Assembly: GCA_019239895.1 (NCBI GenBank)
Contig: JAFAZH010000004.1
Location: forward strand, 186,001-250,000
Length of the DNA stretch: 64,000 bases
Reading direction: 5' to 3'
Source of the DNA: Abditibacteriaceae bacterium
GTDB taxonomy: Bacteria; Armatimonadota; Abditibacteriia; Abditibacteriales; Abditibacteriaceae
Program-made: the position numbers and the translations under genes
The notes under the pieces: generated by a model
Told to the model about the DNA's origin: nothing
Seen by the model: the letters and a program-made list of their open reading frames with translations, nothing else
The model's database searches: none
Shown here: positions 33,445 through 42,889 of the stretch, piece by piece
Layout of the letters: each line of letters starts with the position of its first letter
How positions within the stretch are numbered: position 1 is the stretch's first letter

Positions 33445-34623
33445 ATGCAAACCGCAAAAAGACTTGAACTGATTCCGCCTTATCTGTTTGCTGAAATCGC
33501 TCGTAAGATTCGTGCCAAACGCGAGCAGGGGGTTGATGTCATTTCGTTAGGCATTGGCGACCCTGACCAGCCGACGCCCAATGAGATCATTGATGAAGCC
33601 GTGCGTGACTTGCGCGACCCCAACGACCCCGACCGCCATCGCTATGGCGGCGATGTGCCGGTGCCGGATTTTCCCCAAGCCGTCGCGGAGTTTTATCAGT
33701 CCCGCTTTGGGGTGACACTTGATCCGAAAACCGAAGTCCTCACCACCATTGGCAGCAAAGACGGCATTGCGCACATTCCCTGGGCGTTTATTGATCCCGG
33801 TGATGTGGCCCTCGTGCCGCAGCCGGGCTATCCGGTCTATAATATCGGCACTCTTTTCGCGGGGGGCGAGAGCCATTTCATGCCCTTGCGCGCCGAGAAT
33901 AATTGGCTGCCCGATTTAAGCGCCATTCCTGCTGACATCGCCAAGCGTGCCAAGGTGATGTGGCTCAATTACCCGAATAACCCGACTGCCGCCGTTGCCC
34001 CGTTAGAGTTTTTCCAGGAAGCGGTTGAGTTTGCGCGCCAGCATGATATTCTGATTTGCCATGACGCGCCTTATGCCGAGATCGCTTATGACGGCTACCG
34101 TGCATCTTCTATATTACAGGTCGAAGGTGCCAAAGAGGTGGCAATTGAATTCAATTCCCTCTCCAAGCATTTCAACATGACGGGTTGGCGCATTGGCATG
34201 GCGGTCGGCAACGCCGAAGCCTTAAAAGCACTAGGCTTGATTAAAGAGAACGTGGACAGCGGGGTGCTGCGCGCCATTCAGTTTGCCGGGGCCAAGGCCC
34301 TGCGCGATTTCCCGGATTATGGGGCTGAAATCAGCGCCAAAATTTATAAGCCGCGCATGGACTTAATTATTGGCACGCTCAATAAGATAGGCTGGAATCT
34401 CCAGGCTCCCAAAGCCACCTTCTATATCTGGGCACCCGTGCCCCCAGGCTTCGATGGCAGCTCCGCCAAATTTGCCGAGCACCTCCTAGAACAAGCAGGT
34501 GTGGTCGTGACCCCTGGCCGGGGCTACGGTGAGGCCGGGGAAGGTTATTTCCGCGTCTCCCTCACCTACCCCGAAAACCGCCTGCGCGAAGCAATGGAAC
34601 GTATCGAGAAAGCTTTGAAGTAA
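33445..34623 (+). CDS. dapL: LL-diaminopimelate aminotransferase DapL
   Basis: The 392-residue PLP enzyme converts tetrahydrodipicolinate directly to LL-diaminopimelate. It has [12 protein letters not shown] near residue 34, [10 protein letters not shown] (175-184), the cofactor aspartate in [12 protein letters not shown] and the Schiff-base lysine K241 in [15 protein letters not shown]. This suits the DapL2-type branch; other class I aminotransferases share the fold, but the neighbour dapF supports the assignment. Confidence 0.9.
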   Translation: MQTAKRLELIPPYLFAEIARKIRAKREQGVDVISLGIGDPDQPTPNEIIDEAVRDLRDPNDPDRHRYGGDVPVPDFPQAVAEFYQSRFGVTLDPKTEVLTTIGSKDGIAHIPWAFIDPGDVALVPQPGYPVYNIGTLFAGGESHFMPLRAENNWLPDLSAIPADIAKRAKVMWLNYPNNPTAAVAPLEFFQEAVEFARQHDILICHDAPYAEIAYDGYRASSILQVEGAKEVAIEFNSLSKHFNMTGWRIGMAVGNAEALKALGLIKENVDSGVLRAIQFAGAKALRDFPDYGAEISAKIYKPRMDLIIGTLNKIGWNLQAPKATFYIWAPVPPGFDGSSAKFAEHLLEQAGVVVTPGRGYGEAGEGYFRVSLTYPENRLREAMERIEKALK

Positions 34624-34655
34624 TTTCCTCACAAAAGAATAAATGGTATTCACCT

Positions 34656-36461
34656 ATGTTTGAATGGGGAATCAGCTCAATTGTATTTGGAGAAGGGGAA
34701 GTGGTGAATGTTGATAAATCTTCAACGCTAATCATCATTGGACCTAATAGCAGTGGCAAAAGCACCGCACTTCGGCAAATTCAAGAGCGCCTTAAAGGTC
34801 AATCTACTGTCCCACACACTAATCCCATAGTTGTGAAAAGTGTGAGCAAATACCGAAGTGGAACCATAGAAGAATTTATGGATTGGCTTAGGCAGAATTA
34901 CCCATCTACTGAACTAGGGGGAAGTAAGGGCTTTATAACAAAAGGAGGGGCGCTCTCAGAATCATCTATCCAGCAGGTATGGCAATGGATGAATCAAAGC
35001 AACGATCCAATGGGAGCAGTTGCTTTTGCAGCTCCTGGATTTGACTTTCTTTGTCACCGTTTAGATACAGATTCGCGTCTTCGTTTGGGGAATAATACGT
35101 CTTCAAGGTCTTTATATTTCCCTCCTGGAACATCTCCTTCTACTGCCCATCCGACTGAATACATTCATGTTCTCCAAGCGGATGAAAACTTAATGCATTC
35201 AATTTCCGATGAGGTTAATAAGGCGTTTAGCGTTGAATTAGTGATTAATTGGGCAGGGGCAGGAGCTGTTTGGTTTCATGTAGGCAAAGAGCCAAGACGA
35301 TCCGCTGAAAACGACAGAGTATCAGCTAAATACCAGGAAGAGTTGCATGAACTTCCTCGCTTAGATGATGAAGGTGATGGCATTCGTAGTTTTGTAGGAA
35401 CCTTGTTAGCTGTGAAGTGTGGTGCTCATCCCGTTTTACTCATAGACGAGCCAGAAGCTTTTCTCCATCCTCCACAGATTAGACGACTTGCAGGTATTTT
35501 AGCAACAAGTGCCGAAACTCAACACCGACAAATAATTATAGCGACCCATAGCAGTGAGGTTATCCGTGGAGCATTAGCAGCTTCTAAAAACGTGTCTATT
35601 TGCCGACTTACAAGAGACGGCAATACAAATAGTGTGGTTTTACTTAATAAAGATGATATTGCAAAGCTTTGGAGTAATCCTTTGCTTAGGTCAGTTTCAG
35701 CCTTTGATGGAGTTTTCCATCAGGGTGTAGTAGTATGCGAAGGGGATGCTGATTCAAGATTTTATGAAGCTATCGGTCATCGTTTGGAATCAGAGCAAAA
35801 GGTTTCCACTCCTCTAGATTTATACTTTGTACATGGTGGAGGTAAAGGGGAATTAGCAACCATAGCCGAAGCATATCAGAAACTCAAGGTGCCAATTGCG
35901 GTAATTGCTGACTTAGATTTGTTGAGGAACAAGGCAGAATTCAAGAAGTTGTTACTGATTTTGGGCGAGGATTTTTCTAAATTCGAGCGGCTGTATGATA
36001 TTACCTCTAATAACCTTAACAATTTGCCCCCACGCAAAACCGTGCAGCAGTTTATAACCGAAGCACAAGAAATTTTGAATAATGTGCAAAGTGGCGCAAA
36101 ACAAGAGAGTCCCCCTACTACTCTTGAGACGAAATATAAAAAACAGTTTAGTGAGTTAATGAAGGATGCAGGTGATTGGAGTGAGGCCAAACGGTACGGT
36201 ATAGAAAAGCTACGTGGCGGTGCATTAACAGAAGGTAGGCAACTCTTGTCTCTATGCAATTCAGTTGGTTTATTTCTGGTTCCAAAAGGGGAATTAGAAG
36301 CATGGTGGACCGAAGGACCACAAAGTGATAAACGAGAGTGGTTCCGCCAAGCAATTGAGAAAGTCTCTGCGGATTTCGATTCCTTTCCAGAAGCATCAAA
36401 TTTTATTTCAGGTGTCTGTCATTATCTATCTAATCCCACTCACGCTTCAGTTCCTACATAA
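34656..36461 (+). CDS. AAA ATPase with TOPRIM domain (OLD-like / DUF4435-like), probable defence nuclease
   Basis: The 601-residue protein has an N-terminal ABC-type ATPase split around an insert: Walker A GPNSSGKST (29-37), a signature-like DEGDGIRSFVGTLLA, Walker B VLLIDEPEAFLHPPQ and the switch His in IIIATHSSEVIRG. The second half has TOPRIM motifs CEGDADSRFYE, HGGGKGEL and IAVIADLDLL. This architecture is that of OLD nucleases and of phage-defence ATPase/TOPRIM proteins. No GajB-type helicase is adjacent, which fits a stand-alone form. Codon use and base content are clearly AT-richer than its neighbours, a sign of transfer. Its stop abuts the stop of the ABC exporter with no base between. 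Confidence 0.85.
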   Translation: MFEWGISSIVFGEGEVVNVDKSSTLIIIGPNSSGKSTALRQIQERLKGQSTVPHTNPIVVKSVSKYRSGTIEEFMDWLRQNYPSTELGGSKGFITKGGALSESSIQQVWQWMNQSNDPMGAVAFAAPGFDFLCHRLDTDSRLRLGNNTSSRSLYFPPGTSPSTAHPTEYIHVLQADENLMHSISDEVNKAFSVELVINWAGAGAVWFHVGKEPRRSAENDRVSAKYQEELHELPRLDDEGDGIRSFVGTLLAVKCGAHPVLLIDEPEAFLHPPQIRRLAGILATSAETQHRQIIIATHSSEVIRGALAASKNVSICRLTRDGNTNSVVLLNKDDIAKLWSNPLLRSVSAFDGVFHQGVVVCEGDADSRFYEAIGHRLESEQKVSTPLDLYFVHGGGKGELATIAEAYQKLKVPIAVIADLDLLRNKAEFKKLLLILGEDFSKFERLYDITSNNLNNLPPRKTVQQFITEAQEILNNVQSGAKQESPPTTLETKYKKQFSELMKDAGDWSEAKRYGIEKLRGGALTEGRQLLSLCNSVGLFLVPKGELEAWWTEGPQSDKREWFRQAIEKVSADFDSFPEASNFISGVCHYLSNPTHASVPT

Positions 36462-38339
36462 CTAACTCGCCAGAGCCACACGGAATTGGGTGTTATACAG
36501 GTTGGCGTAAAGGCGGCAGCGGACGAGGAGTTCTTTGTGCGGGCCGATGTCAACGATGCAGCCTTGCTTCATCACGGCGATGCGGTCGCTGTTCAGGATG
36601 GTGGAAAGCCGGTGCGCGATGACGATGTTGGTGCGGTTTTGCATCAGTTGCGCCAGGGCTTCTTGAATCAGAGCTTCAGATTCGCTGTCGAGGGCACTGG
36701 TCGCTTCATCCAGAATCAAAATACGCGGGTCGCTCAGAAAAGCGCGGGCAATGGCGATGCGCTGTTTCTGGCCACCGGATAGCTTGGCACCCCGTTCGCC
36801 CAACACGGTGTCAAAGCCATCGGGCAAATCCATCAGGAATTCGTAGGCGTGGGCGGCTTTAGTCGCTTGGATTAATTCCTCATCGCTGGCGCTGGGCTTG
36901 CCGTAGAGTAGATTCTCCCGCGCCGTGCCCGAAAACAAAAGCGTTTCTTGGGCGACCACTCCAATCTGTGAGCGCAGTGAGCGCAGGTTCACATCGCGCA
37001 CATCCACGCCATCTATAACAACACGCCCTTGTTGGGGATCATAGAAGCGGGGGATAAGCTGCACGAGAGTAGATTTCCCCGCGCCACTGGCTCCCACCAA
37101 AGCAATCACTTCGCCGGGTTTAATATCCAAGTCAATTTCACGCAGTACGGGCCGCTCCGCGTCATAGCCAAAGGTCACCTGTTCAAATTTGATGTTGCCC
37201 TTTAAGCGAGGTAGGCGCAGAGCATGAGGCTTTTCCTGCACATCGGCTTCAATATCAAAGACTTCAAACACGCGGTCAATAGCCGCCAGTGAGTTGTTCA
37301 AAACCGTGTTCATATCGCTGATGCGGTTCATCGGCATATACAACTCACGCAGCAAAATCATAAACGCCGTGACGGTGCCCACGGTGGTGTAGCCGTGCAG
37401 AATGCGATAGCCGCCATACCAGAGGATGGCTAAAGTCGCCATCTGGGTCAGCCATTGCGCCACGGTGGTCGAGAGCGCCGAGACCCGCACGCTGTGCATG
37501 GTGAGATCGTAAAGCCCCCGTGCGCCACAGAAGAAAGAGCGTGTCTCGCGCCGCTCGGTGGCAAAGCTTTTTACGACTTGAATACCGGCCACGCGCTCTT
37601 GCACATCACCGGAGAACTCTTCAATGGCTTCCTGCACAGCTTTCGTCGTGCGCTTGGCAGCGCGGCCATAAGTTCTCATGCTGGCAATGTAGAAAGGGAA
37701 AACCCCCAGAGAAGCGAGAGCTAAGGGGCGATCCCAACTAATCATCAGCCAGATAAAGAGAATACACGTCGCCAAGTCCATCCAGATGGCTGTCATGGCA
37801 CTACCTACAAAGTTCTGGGCCAGGGCAATGTCGCTCATCAGGCGCGACACAATGCCACCCGACTGATGTTCCTGAAAGAAGGAATGGCTCATGCGCGTGA
37901 TATGCTGGTACAAATCCGTGCGCAAGTCGAGAATCACGCGATGACCCGCCAGTTGTGCCAGATAACCGCGCAGGTAGAAAGTCACGGCCCAGATTGCATA
38001 AACAATTACCAGAGTGACCATCAACAGGTTGAGTTGTCCCCACGGGGTATTCAGCCCCCAACGCGCAGGCAAGACATGCGCGAGCCATTGCAAATAGGAT
38101 AAAGTCCAGCGGTAGGTGGTATCGGTTTTTTCGTGGCTTACCTGGGTCTGCGGCACCAATTTATCAATCACAAAGCGTTGCGCGATAGCCAGCGATGCCG
38201 GGAGGATGAACTTCAAGATGCCACAGAACGTAGCAAAACTAATCAATCCCGCATACGGCCACACATAAGCCATAAAGCGTCGTAATGCGGGCCGGGGAGT
38301 AGGTTTAGGGATAAGATTAGCAGGCAAATCGGTGTCCAT
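36462..38339 (-). CDS. ABC exporter, permease and ATPase fused (MsbA-like)
   Basis: This half-transporter has six membrane helices in the first 340 residues and a C-terminal ATPase with Walker A GASGAGKST, Q-loop VVAQETLLFSG, signature LSGGQKQR, Walker B ILILDEATSALDSES and the H-loop AHRLST. Proteins of this type export lipids, drugs or peptides as dimers; the substrate is unknown. I chose the ATG at 38339 (MDTDLPANL), giving 625 residues; a TTG at 38366 would add nine residues but has no better ribosome site. It is convergent with the OLD-like gene. Confidence 0.92.
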   Translation of the reverse strand: MDTDLPANLIPKPTPRPALRRFMAYVWPYAGLISFATFCGILKFILPASLAIAQRFVIDKLVPQTQVSHEKTDTTYRWTLSYLQWLAHVLPARWGLNTPWGQLNLLMVTLVIVYAIWAVTFYLRGYLAQLAGHRVILDLRTDLYQHITRMSHSFFQEHQSGGIVSRLMSDIALAQNFVGSAMTAIWMDLATCILFIWLMISWDRPLALASLGVFPFYIASMRTYGRAAKRTTKAVQEAIEEFSGDVQERVAGIQVVKSFATERRETRSFFCGARGLYDLTMHSVRVSALSTTVAQWLTQMATLAILWYGGYRILHGYTTVGTVTAFMILLRELYMPMNRISDMNTVLNNSLAAIDRVFEVFDIEADVQEKPHALRLPRLKGNIKFEQVTFGYDAERPVLREIDLDIKPGEVIALVGASGAGKSTLVQLIPRFYDPQQGRVVIDGVDVRDVNLRSLRSQIGVVAQETLLFSGTARENLLYGKPSASDEELIQATKAAHAYEFLMDLPDGFDTVLGERGAKLSGGQKQRIAIARAFLSDPRILILDEATSALDSESEALIQEALAQLMQNRTNIVIAHRLSTILNSDRIAVMKQGCIVDIGPHKELLVRCRLYANLYNTQFRVALAS

Positions 38340-38511
38340 GTGATTATCTATAGACACATATCGCAAACGATGGCAAGGGGAGTCAGGCGCTCAGCGATTA
38401 GCATTCAGCCATCGGCTATTTATACGTTACGCAGATATGACTGAAGAATTGCCACTAAGGAGGATAAAGTTGATCACTGAATGTTGATAACTGACAGCTA
38501 ATGAAAAATGC

Positions 38512-38594
38512 TGCGCGAGAGAGGACTTGAACCTCCACGCCCTTGCGGGCACAAGATCCTGAATCTTGCGCGTCTGCCATTCCGCCACTCGCGC
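38512..38594 (-). tRNA. tRNA-Leu, anticodon CAG
   Basis: On the minus strand the sequence folds as a class II tRNA: acceptor GCGCGAG with CTCGCGC, anticodon stem CAAGA with TCTTG around the loop TTCAGGA (anticodon CAG), a long variable arm (TGCCCGCAAGGGCG) and a TTCAAGTC T loop. The discriminator is A, and CCA is not encoded. It reads CUG codons. Confidence 0.95.
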
Positions 38595-38747
38595 CTCTGG
38601 ATGGCAAGACCACCCACAGTAAATTGCAGCAAAAGAGATTATAGCGAGGTTTGACCCTCCGCGCAACCGATTGAAGCCGTCCTGTGGATATGTGACAATC
38701 ACATCAAGTCAGGGTTTAAGGATGGTCTTTAGGAATAGGCTGAACCG

Positions 38748-39698
38748 ATGATTCTGGGTATTGACATCTCCAACCACGATGTAGCGGTCATTCTGGCTCA
38801 GCCTAATGGCCAGGCCGAGTTAGCATTGCGCAGTGCCCTGCCGCGTGAGAGTGGTTCACCTGCTATCTGGTTAGCCGCAATGGAAACAGCCCGTGAAACT
38901 TTGCGTCGCGCCCAAATCGAACCCACCAACATCGCGCGGGTAGGGCTTGCTTTTGATGCCCCGCTCAACGAACAGGGGGTTGTGCTAAAAGGAGCGCGCA
39001 CTATTGGTTGGGAAGGGTTTGATTTACTGTATGCCCTGCGACAGCACCTATGCGTGACAGAAGCTATCGCTGAAAGCCGTGTCATCTGTGAGGCATTAGG
39101 TGAATGGCAATTTGGGGCTTTGCGCTCCACTTCAACCATAAATGCTGAACCTTCGCCTACCAATGCGAATACTGCTAACTGGCTATTTATCCATATCGGC
39201 ACGACATTAGCCGGGGTAGCCTGTGTGAACGGGCAGCTATTGAGAGGTACGAACCGTGCTGCTGGAGAAATTGGTGCCATTTGCATCGAACGCGATGGAG
39301 CCTTGTGCGCGAGTGGGCGGCGCGGCTGTCTAGAGGGTTATTGCAGTGGGGATAGCTTTGTCTCCCGCGCCGCTGGTTATGGCATTACCTTAAAATCAGT
39401 CCGAGAAATATGGGATTTATCCAATACCAATTTTGCGGCCCGTTCGCTCTGTGATGACTATGTGCAACGCCTGGCGCAGGGGGTGGGTAGTGCTTTAGCG
39501 ATTCTCAACCCGCAGCGACTGGTGTTAGGCGGCGAGATTGCACAGGAATTAGGTGACAAACTTTTAATGCCCTTTCGTTCACGCCTAAAGGAGTTCTGCC
39601 TGCCAGTTCACTGCACTGATTTACAAATACTTCCATCTCAATTAGGCAACGATGCCGCCGCAATGGGCGCAGTAGCACTAGCAATGCAGCGATCTTAA
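38748..39698 (+). CDS. ROK-family protein with lost kinase motifs (pseudo-sugar-kinase)
   Basis: The 316-residue protein has the ROK fold and overall length, but the catalytic signatures are eroded. The phosphate loop DIGGTK is replaced by GIDISNHDV; the catalytic ENDAN becomes ESRVI; the second loop GTGIGGG becomes GTTLAGV; the zinc-ligand His of GELGH is gone (AAGEIGAIC) although three cysteines (LCASGRRGCLEGYC) remain. A sugar kinase reaction is therefore unlikely; a sugar-sensing or regulatory role is possible. It precedes pgi and manA, so a link with hexose phosphate metabolism is suggested by context only. Confidence 0.8.
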   Translation: MILGIDISNHDVAVILAQPNGQAELALRSALPRESGSPAIWLAAMETARETLRRAQIEPTNIARVGLAFDAPLNEQGVVLKGARTIGWEGFDLLYALRQHLCVTEAIAESRVICEALGEWQFGALRSTSTINAEPSPTNANTANWLFIHIGTTLAGVACVNGQLLRGTNRAAGEIGAICIERDGALCASGRRGCLEGYCSGDSFVSRAAGYGITLKSVREIWDLSNTNFAARSLCDDYVQRLAQGVGSALAILNPQRLVLGGEIAQELGDKLLMPFRSRLKEFCLPVHCTDLQILPSQLGNDAAAMGAVALAMQRS

Positions 39699-39827
39699 AC
39701 CACAGAGACACAGAGAAGAAGCCGAGGATAGAAGATCGAGGATGGAGGATCGCCGCTGGTGGGGGTTAATACGATTCTCTATCCTCGATTCTCAAATAAT
39801 CTCTGTGCCTCTGTGTCTCTGTGGTTT
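39697..39827. repeat. Inverted repeat between the ROK gene and pgi
   Basis: Outer arms 39697-39715 (AAACCACAGAGACACAGAG) and 39809-39827 are exact complements over 19 bp. The left arm overlaps the ROK stop codon TAA (39696-39698). Inside, CGAGGATAGA-type purine-rich text (39723 onward) is repeated inverted near 39780-39790, forming a second nested stem. Confidence 0.85.
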
Positions 39828-39863
39828 AATTAATAGAGGGCAAAATTTTACTAAGGTGACGCT

Positions 39864-41441
39864 ATGAATCAAGCTGAGCTATGGCAACGGTATAAGCAGT
39901 ATCTTTATCACAACGAAGAGTTAGGATTTAGCCTCGATATTTCCCGCATGAACTTCCCGGATTCCTTCTGGGGGCAAATGGAGCCACGTTTACAACGCGC
40001 TTATGCGGCAATGGCCGAGTTGGAACGAGGTGCTATCGCCAACCCGGACGAAAATCGTATGGTCGGCCACTACTGGCTGCGCTCGCCACAGTTTGCGCCC
40101 GACGGTCTGGGGGCCGAGATAGAAGAAAATCTGCAAAATATTAAAGCGTTTGCCGCCCAGATACATGAAGGCGATATTTCGCCTGAACGCGCCGATGTTT
40201 TTAAGAACCTACTGCTCATTGGCATCGGCGGCTCGGCTTTAGGCCCGCAGTTTGTCGCTAATGCGCTGTCTACAAAGCATGACAAAATGCATCCCTATTT
40301 CTTTGATAATACCGACCCCGATGGCATGGATCGCACCCTTGCACTTATCGGCGATGGCCTCAAAGAAACCCTCACGATTGTTATCAGCAAAAGTGGCGGC
40401 ACGAAGGAAACCCGCAATGGGATGCTGGAAGCGCAAGCCGCCTATCATGAAGCGGGTCTGCACTTTGGACACCATGCAGTCGCCATTACCGAAGAGGGTA
40501 GCAAACTTGATAAAATCGCTGACCACGAACGCTGGCTGGCCCGCTTTCCGATGTGGGATTGGGTCGGCGGGCGCACCAGTGAGCTATCGGGCGTTGGGCT
40601 TTTGCCTGCTATTTTGCAGGGCTTTGATATTGATGCCATGCTGCGCGGCGCGGCGCAGATGGATGAAGTCACCCGCTCCCATGACACCTTCAAAAATCCC
40701 TCGGCGCTACTGGCGGCCATGTGGTATTACGCCACTGGCGGTGCGGGCAAAAAAGACATGGTGATATTGCCTTATAAAGACCGTCTGGCACTTTTCTCAC
40801 GTTATTTGCAACAACTCTTGATGGAGTCATTAGGCAAGGAAAAAGATTTAGATGGCAAAGTGGTGCATCAGGGTATTGCGGTCTATGGCAACAAAGGTTC
40901 TACCGACCAACATGCCTATGTGCAGCAATTGCGCGAAGGGGTACTCAACTTCTTTGTGACGTTCATTGAGGTGCTCAAGGCGCGTCAGGAGAGCACCATT
41001 GAAGTTGAGCCAGGAGTAACCAGTGGTGATTATCTCTCCGGTTTCCTCTATGGCACACGCCGCGCGCTCTATGAGAAAGACCGGGAGAGCATCACCATCA
41101 CCGTGCGTGAAGTAAATGCCACCACCATCGGCCTTTTGATTGCTCTCTATGAGCGAGCCGTTGGCTTCTACGGCACTCTGGTTAATGTTAATGCTTATCA
41201 TCAACCGGGCGTAGAAGCAGGCAAACAAGCCGCTCAGAGTGTGATTGAATTACAAAACGCCATCGTTGAAACCTTAATTAACCAACCCGGTGCCGCCTGG
41301 ACTGCCGACGAACTGGCGGAGCAGCTTAATAAAGCCGACGAAGCCGAATCCATTTACCATGTGCTGCGCCACCTCGAAGTCAATGGCCGCGTCACCCGGC
41401 AAAGCGGCACCGGCCCTAACGCGGCTTACCAGATTAAGTAA
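39864..41441 (+). CDS. pgi: Glucose-6-phosphate isomerase
   Basis: The 525-residue enzyme interconverts glucose 6-phosphate and fructose 6-phosphate. It has [13 protein letters not shown], the phosphate-binding [40 protein letters not shown] and the C-terminal [12 protein letters not shown]. Beyond residue 460 a winged-helix-like extension ([21 protein letters not shown], ending [13 protein letters not shown]) is added, absent from the E. coli form and reminiscent of cyanobacterial-type enzymes. The stop is part of the left arm of the next inverted repeat. Confidence 0.95.
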   Translation: MNQAELWQRYKQYLYHNEELGFSLDISRMNFPDSFWGQMEPRLQRAYAAMAELERGAIANPDENRMVGHYWLRSPQFAPDGLGAEIEENLQNIKAFAAQIHEGDISPERADVFKNLLLIGIGGSALGPQFVANALSTKHDKMHPYFFDNTDPDGMDRTLALIGDGLKETLTIVISKSGGTKETRNGMLEAQAAYHEAGLHFGHHAVAITEEGSKLDKIADHERWLARFPMWDWVGGRTSELSGVGLLPAILQGFDIDAMLRGAAQMDEVTRSHDTFKNPSALLAAMWYYATGGAGKKDMVILPYKDRLALFSRYLQQLLMESLGKEKDLDGKVVHQGIAVYGNKGSTDQHAYVQQLREGVLNFFVTFIEVLKARQESTIEVEPGVTSGDYLSGFLYGTRRALYEKDRESITITVREVNATTIGLLIALYERAVGFYGTLVNVNAYHQPGVEAGKQAAQSVIELQNAIVETLINQPGAAWTADELAEQLNKADEAESIYHVLRHLEVNGRVTRQSGTGPNAAYQIK

Positions 41442-41571
41442 CCACGAATGGACACGAATAAACGCGAATAAAAATGAGGATACAAGATGGAGGATCGAGA
41501 ATAGAAGATTGAGGATCAAGCATCCAGCATCTTGTATCCAGCATCTAAATTATTCGTGTTCATTCGTGGTT
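41440..41571. repeat. Nested inverted repeat between pgi and manA
   Basis: Outer arms 41440-41461 (AACCACGAATGGACACGAAT and two more bases) and 41550-41571 match over 21 of 22 positions. An inner perfect 12 bp pair, GGATACAAGATG (41478-41489) with CATCTTGTATCC (41528-41539), lies inside. The outer left arm starts in the pgi stop codon. Confidence 0.85.
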
Positions 41572-41588
41572 CCAACAAAAGGAAAGCA

Positions 41589-42788
41589 ATGCTTTATCCA
41601 CTAAAATTTAAGCCTTATCTGAAGTTCTATCCCTATGGCGGGCGGCGGTTTGTGGAAGTCTTTGAGATGGAGAGCGTGCCACGCGATGCGGATGTGGCCG
41701 AGGCGTGGGAAATCTCCGATCATGGCGAAGAGCAATCTACAGTCGTCAATGGCCCCTTAGCGGAGCGCACCTTGCGCCAGTTGATGCAGGAGTACCAAGC
41801 CCAGTTGGTGGGGGAAGAAGTTTATGCAACCTACGGCGATTACTTTCCCCTACTGCTCAAATTTCTGGATTGCGATAAGCGATTGCCCGCGCACATGCAC
41901 CCGAACGACCATCATGCCAGGCGATTAGGGCTTAAGGATACTGGCAAAACCGAAGCGTGGTATATTGTGCGCGCTGACCCTGGCGCGAATGCGTATTGTG
42001 GCAGCTTGCCCGATTTAACCCCGGATAAGTTCCGTGCTGCAATTGAACGTGGCGATGGTTACGATGGTGTGATGAAGAAAACACCAACTACAACCGGGGA
42101 AACTTATTTCGTGCCACCGGGCCGCTTGCATGGCTTAGATGCCGACAACCTGGCTTTTGAGATTCAACAGAACTCCGATGCTGGTTTCGGTTGGGACTGG
42201 GCTGGCTTTGTCGAAGCAGGCGTTATTCCAGCCGAGGACGCCAGGCAGCATCCTGAACTGGCCATTGAATGCGCCTATTATGAAGATGGCGTGCAAGAAC
42301 AAACGAATTACGTGACCATTGATGAAGATGGAGTTGAGCGCACCTTCTGCGCGGCCTGCCAATACTTCGTCCTCGAACGATGGCGGGCCACCAAGACTTT
42401 TACTTTTCACGATGCAGCGCCACGTTTTAATACCCTCACCGTTATTAGCGGCGCGGCGACATTCTCTGGCAATGGTGAATCCGTGGTGGCGCGGCACGGT
42501 GAATCACTGTTAATTCCGGCTGGCGTGGATGTCGAAATTGGGCCGGAACAAGTGTCAGGCGAAGTCGAAATGCTGCGCTGCTACGTGCCCAACTTAGAAC
42601 GCGATGTTGTTGAACCCTTACGCCAACGTGGTATTACCCCACATGACATTGCGTGGCTTGGTTCTTATGGGCAGGGCAATGATCTGTTTTCTCTTCTGGG
42701 AATGCCCCAGGATGCCTTTAATGTGACGCCGGAACAAAGGCGTGCCGCTATCGAACACGGCAAATCATCACGCGATGAAACTTCGTGA
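41589..42788 (+). CDS. manA: Class I mannose-6-phosphate isomerase (ManA-like)
   Basis: The 399-residue cupin enzyme interconverts mannose 6-phosphate and fructose 6-phosphate. Zinc ligands are seen in LPAHMHPNDHHA, with GKTEAWYI, ETYFVPPGRLHGL and a C-terminal cupin half (VARHGESLLIPAGVDVEIG). I chose the ATG at 41589, which has AAGGAAA upstream; a longer frame from 41532 would add residues encoded by the inverted repeat and is rejected. It follows pgi, as part of a hexose-phosphate pair. Confidence 0.88.
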   Translation: MLYPLKFKPYLKFYPYGGRRFVEVFEMESVPRDADVAEAWEISDHGEEQSTVVNGPLAERTLRQLMQEYQAQLVGEEVYATYGDYFPLLLKFLDCDKRLPAHMHPNDHHARRLGLKDTGKTEAWYIVRADPGANAYCGSLPDLTPDKFRAAIERGDGYDGVMKKTPTTTGETYFVPPGRLHGLDADNLAFEIQQNSDAGFGWDWAGFVEAGVIPAEDARQHPELAIECAYYEDGVQEQTNYVTIDEDGVERTFCAACQYFVLERWRATKTFTFHDAAPRFNTLTVISGAATFSGNGESVVARHGESLLIPAGVDVEIGPEQVSGEVEMLRCYVPNLERDVVEPLRQRGITPHDIAWLGSYGQGNDLFSLLGMPQDAFNVTPEQRRAAIEHGKSSRDETS

Positions 42789-42809
42789 AGCGGGCGACGA
42801 TGTGTTATA

Positions 42810-42845
42810 CAGAGAGGGGCAATTTTCTAAAATTGCCCCTCTCTG
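42810..42845. terminator. Perfect 17 bp hairpin after manA
   Basis: CAGAGAGGGGCAATTTT (42810-42826) and its exact complement (42829-42845) are separated by two bases. It lies 21 bp after the manA stop and 44 bp before tpx. The A/T-rich top and G/C-rich base are like a terminator, but the bases after it (GTGTTTAG) are only weakly U-rich. Confidence 0.65.
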
Positions 42846-42889
42846 GTGTTTAGAGGCTAACAATTCAACAACTTAAAAGGAGCAACTGT

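Noticed and set aside
38386..38510. Degenerate inverted wording (ATTAGC, TTCAGCC, CTGAATG, GCTAATG) upstream of the ABC gene
   Set aside because: The match is loose and broken, so I did not list it as a palindrome, though it resembles the others in style.
38427..38702. 91-codon frame on the minus strand over the tRNA
   Set aside because: It reads through tRNA-Leu (peptide RVAEWQTRKIQDL is a well-known tRNA artefact).
41274..41588. ORFs inside the pgi/manA palindrome, and an N-terminal extension of manA from 41532
   Set aside because: The residues (for example FIRVHSWLL and KLFVFIRGSN) come from the inverted repeat, not from a protein family; manA starts well at 41589.
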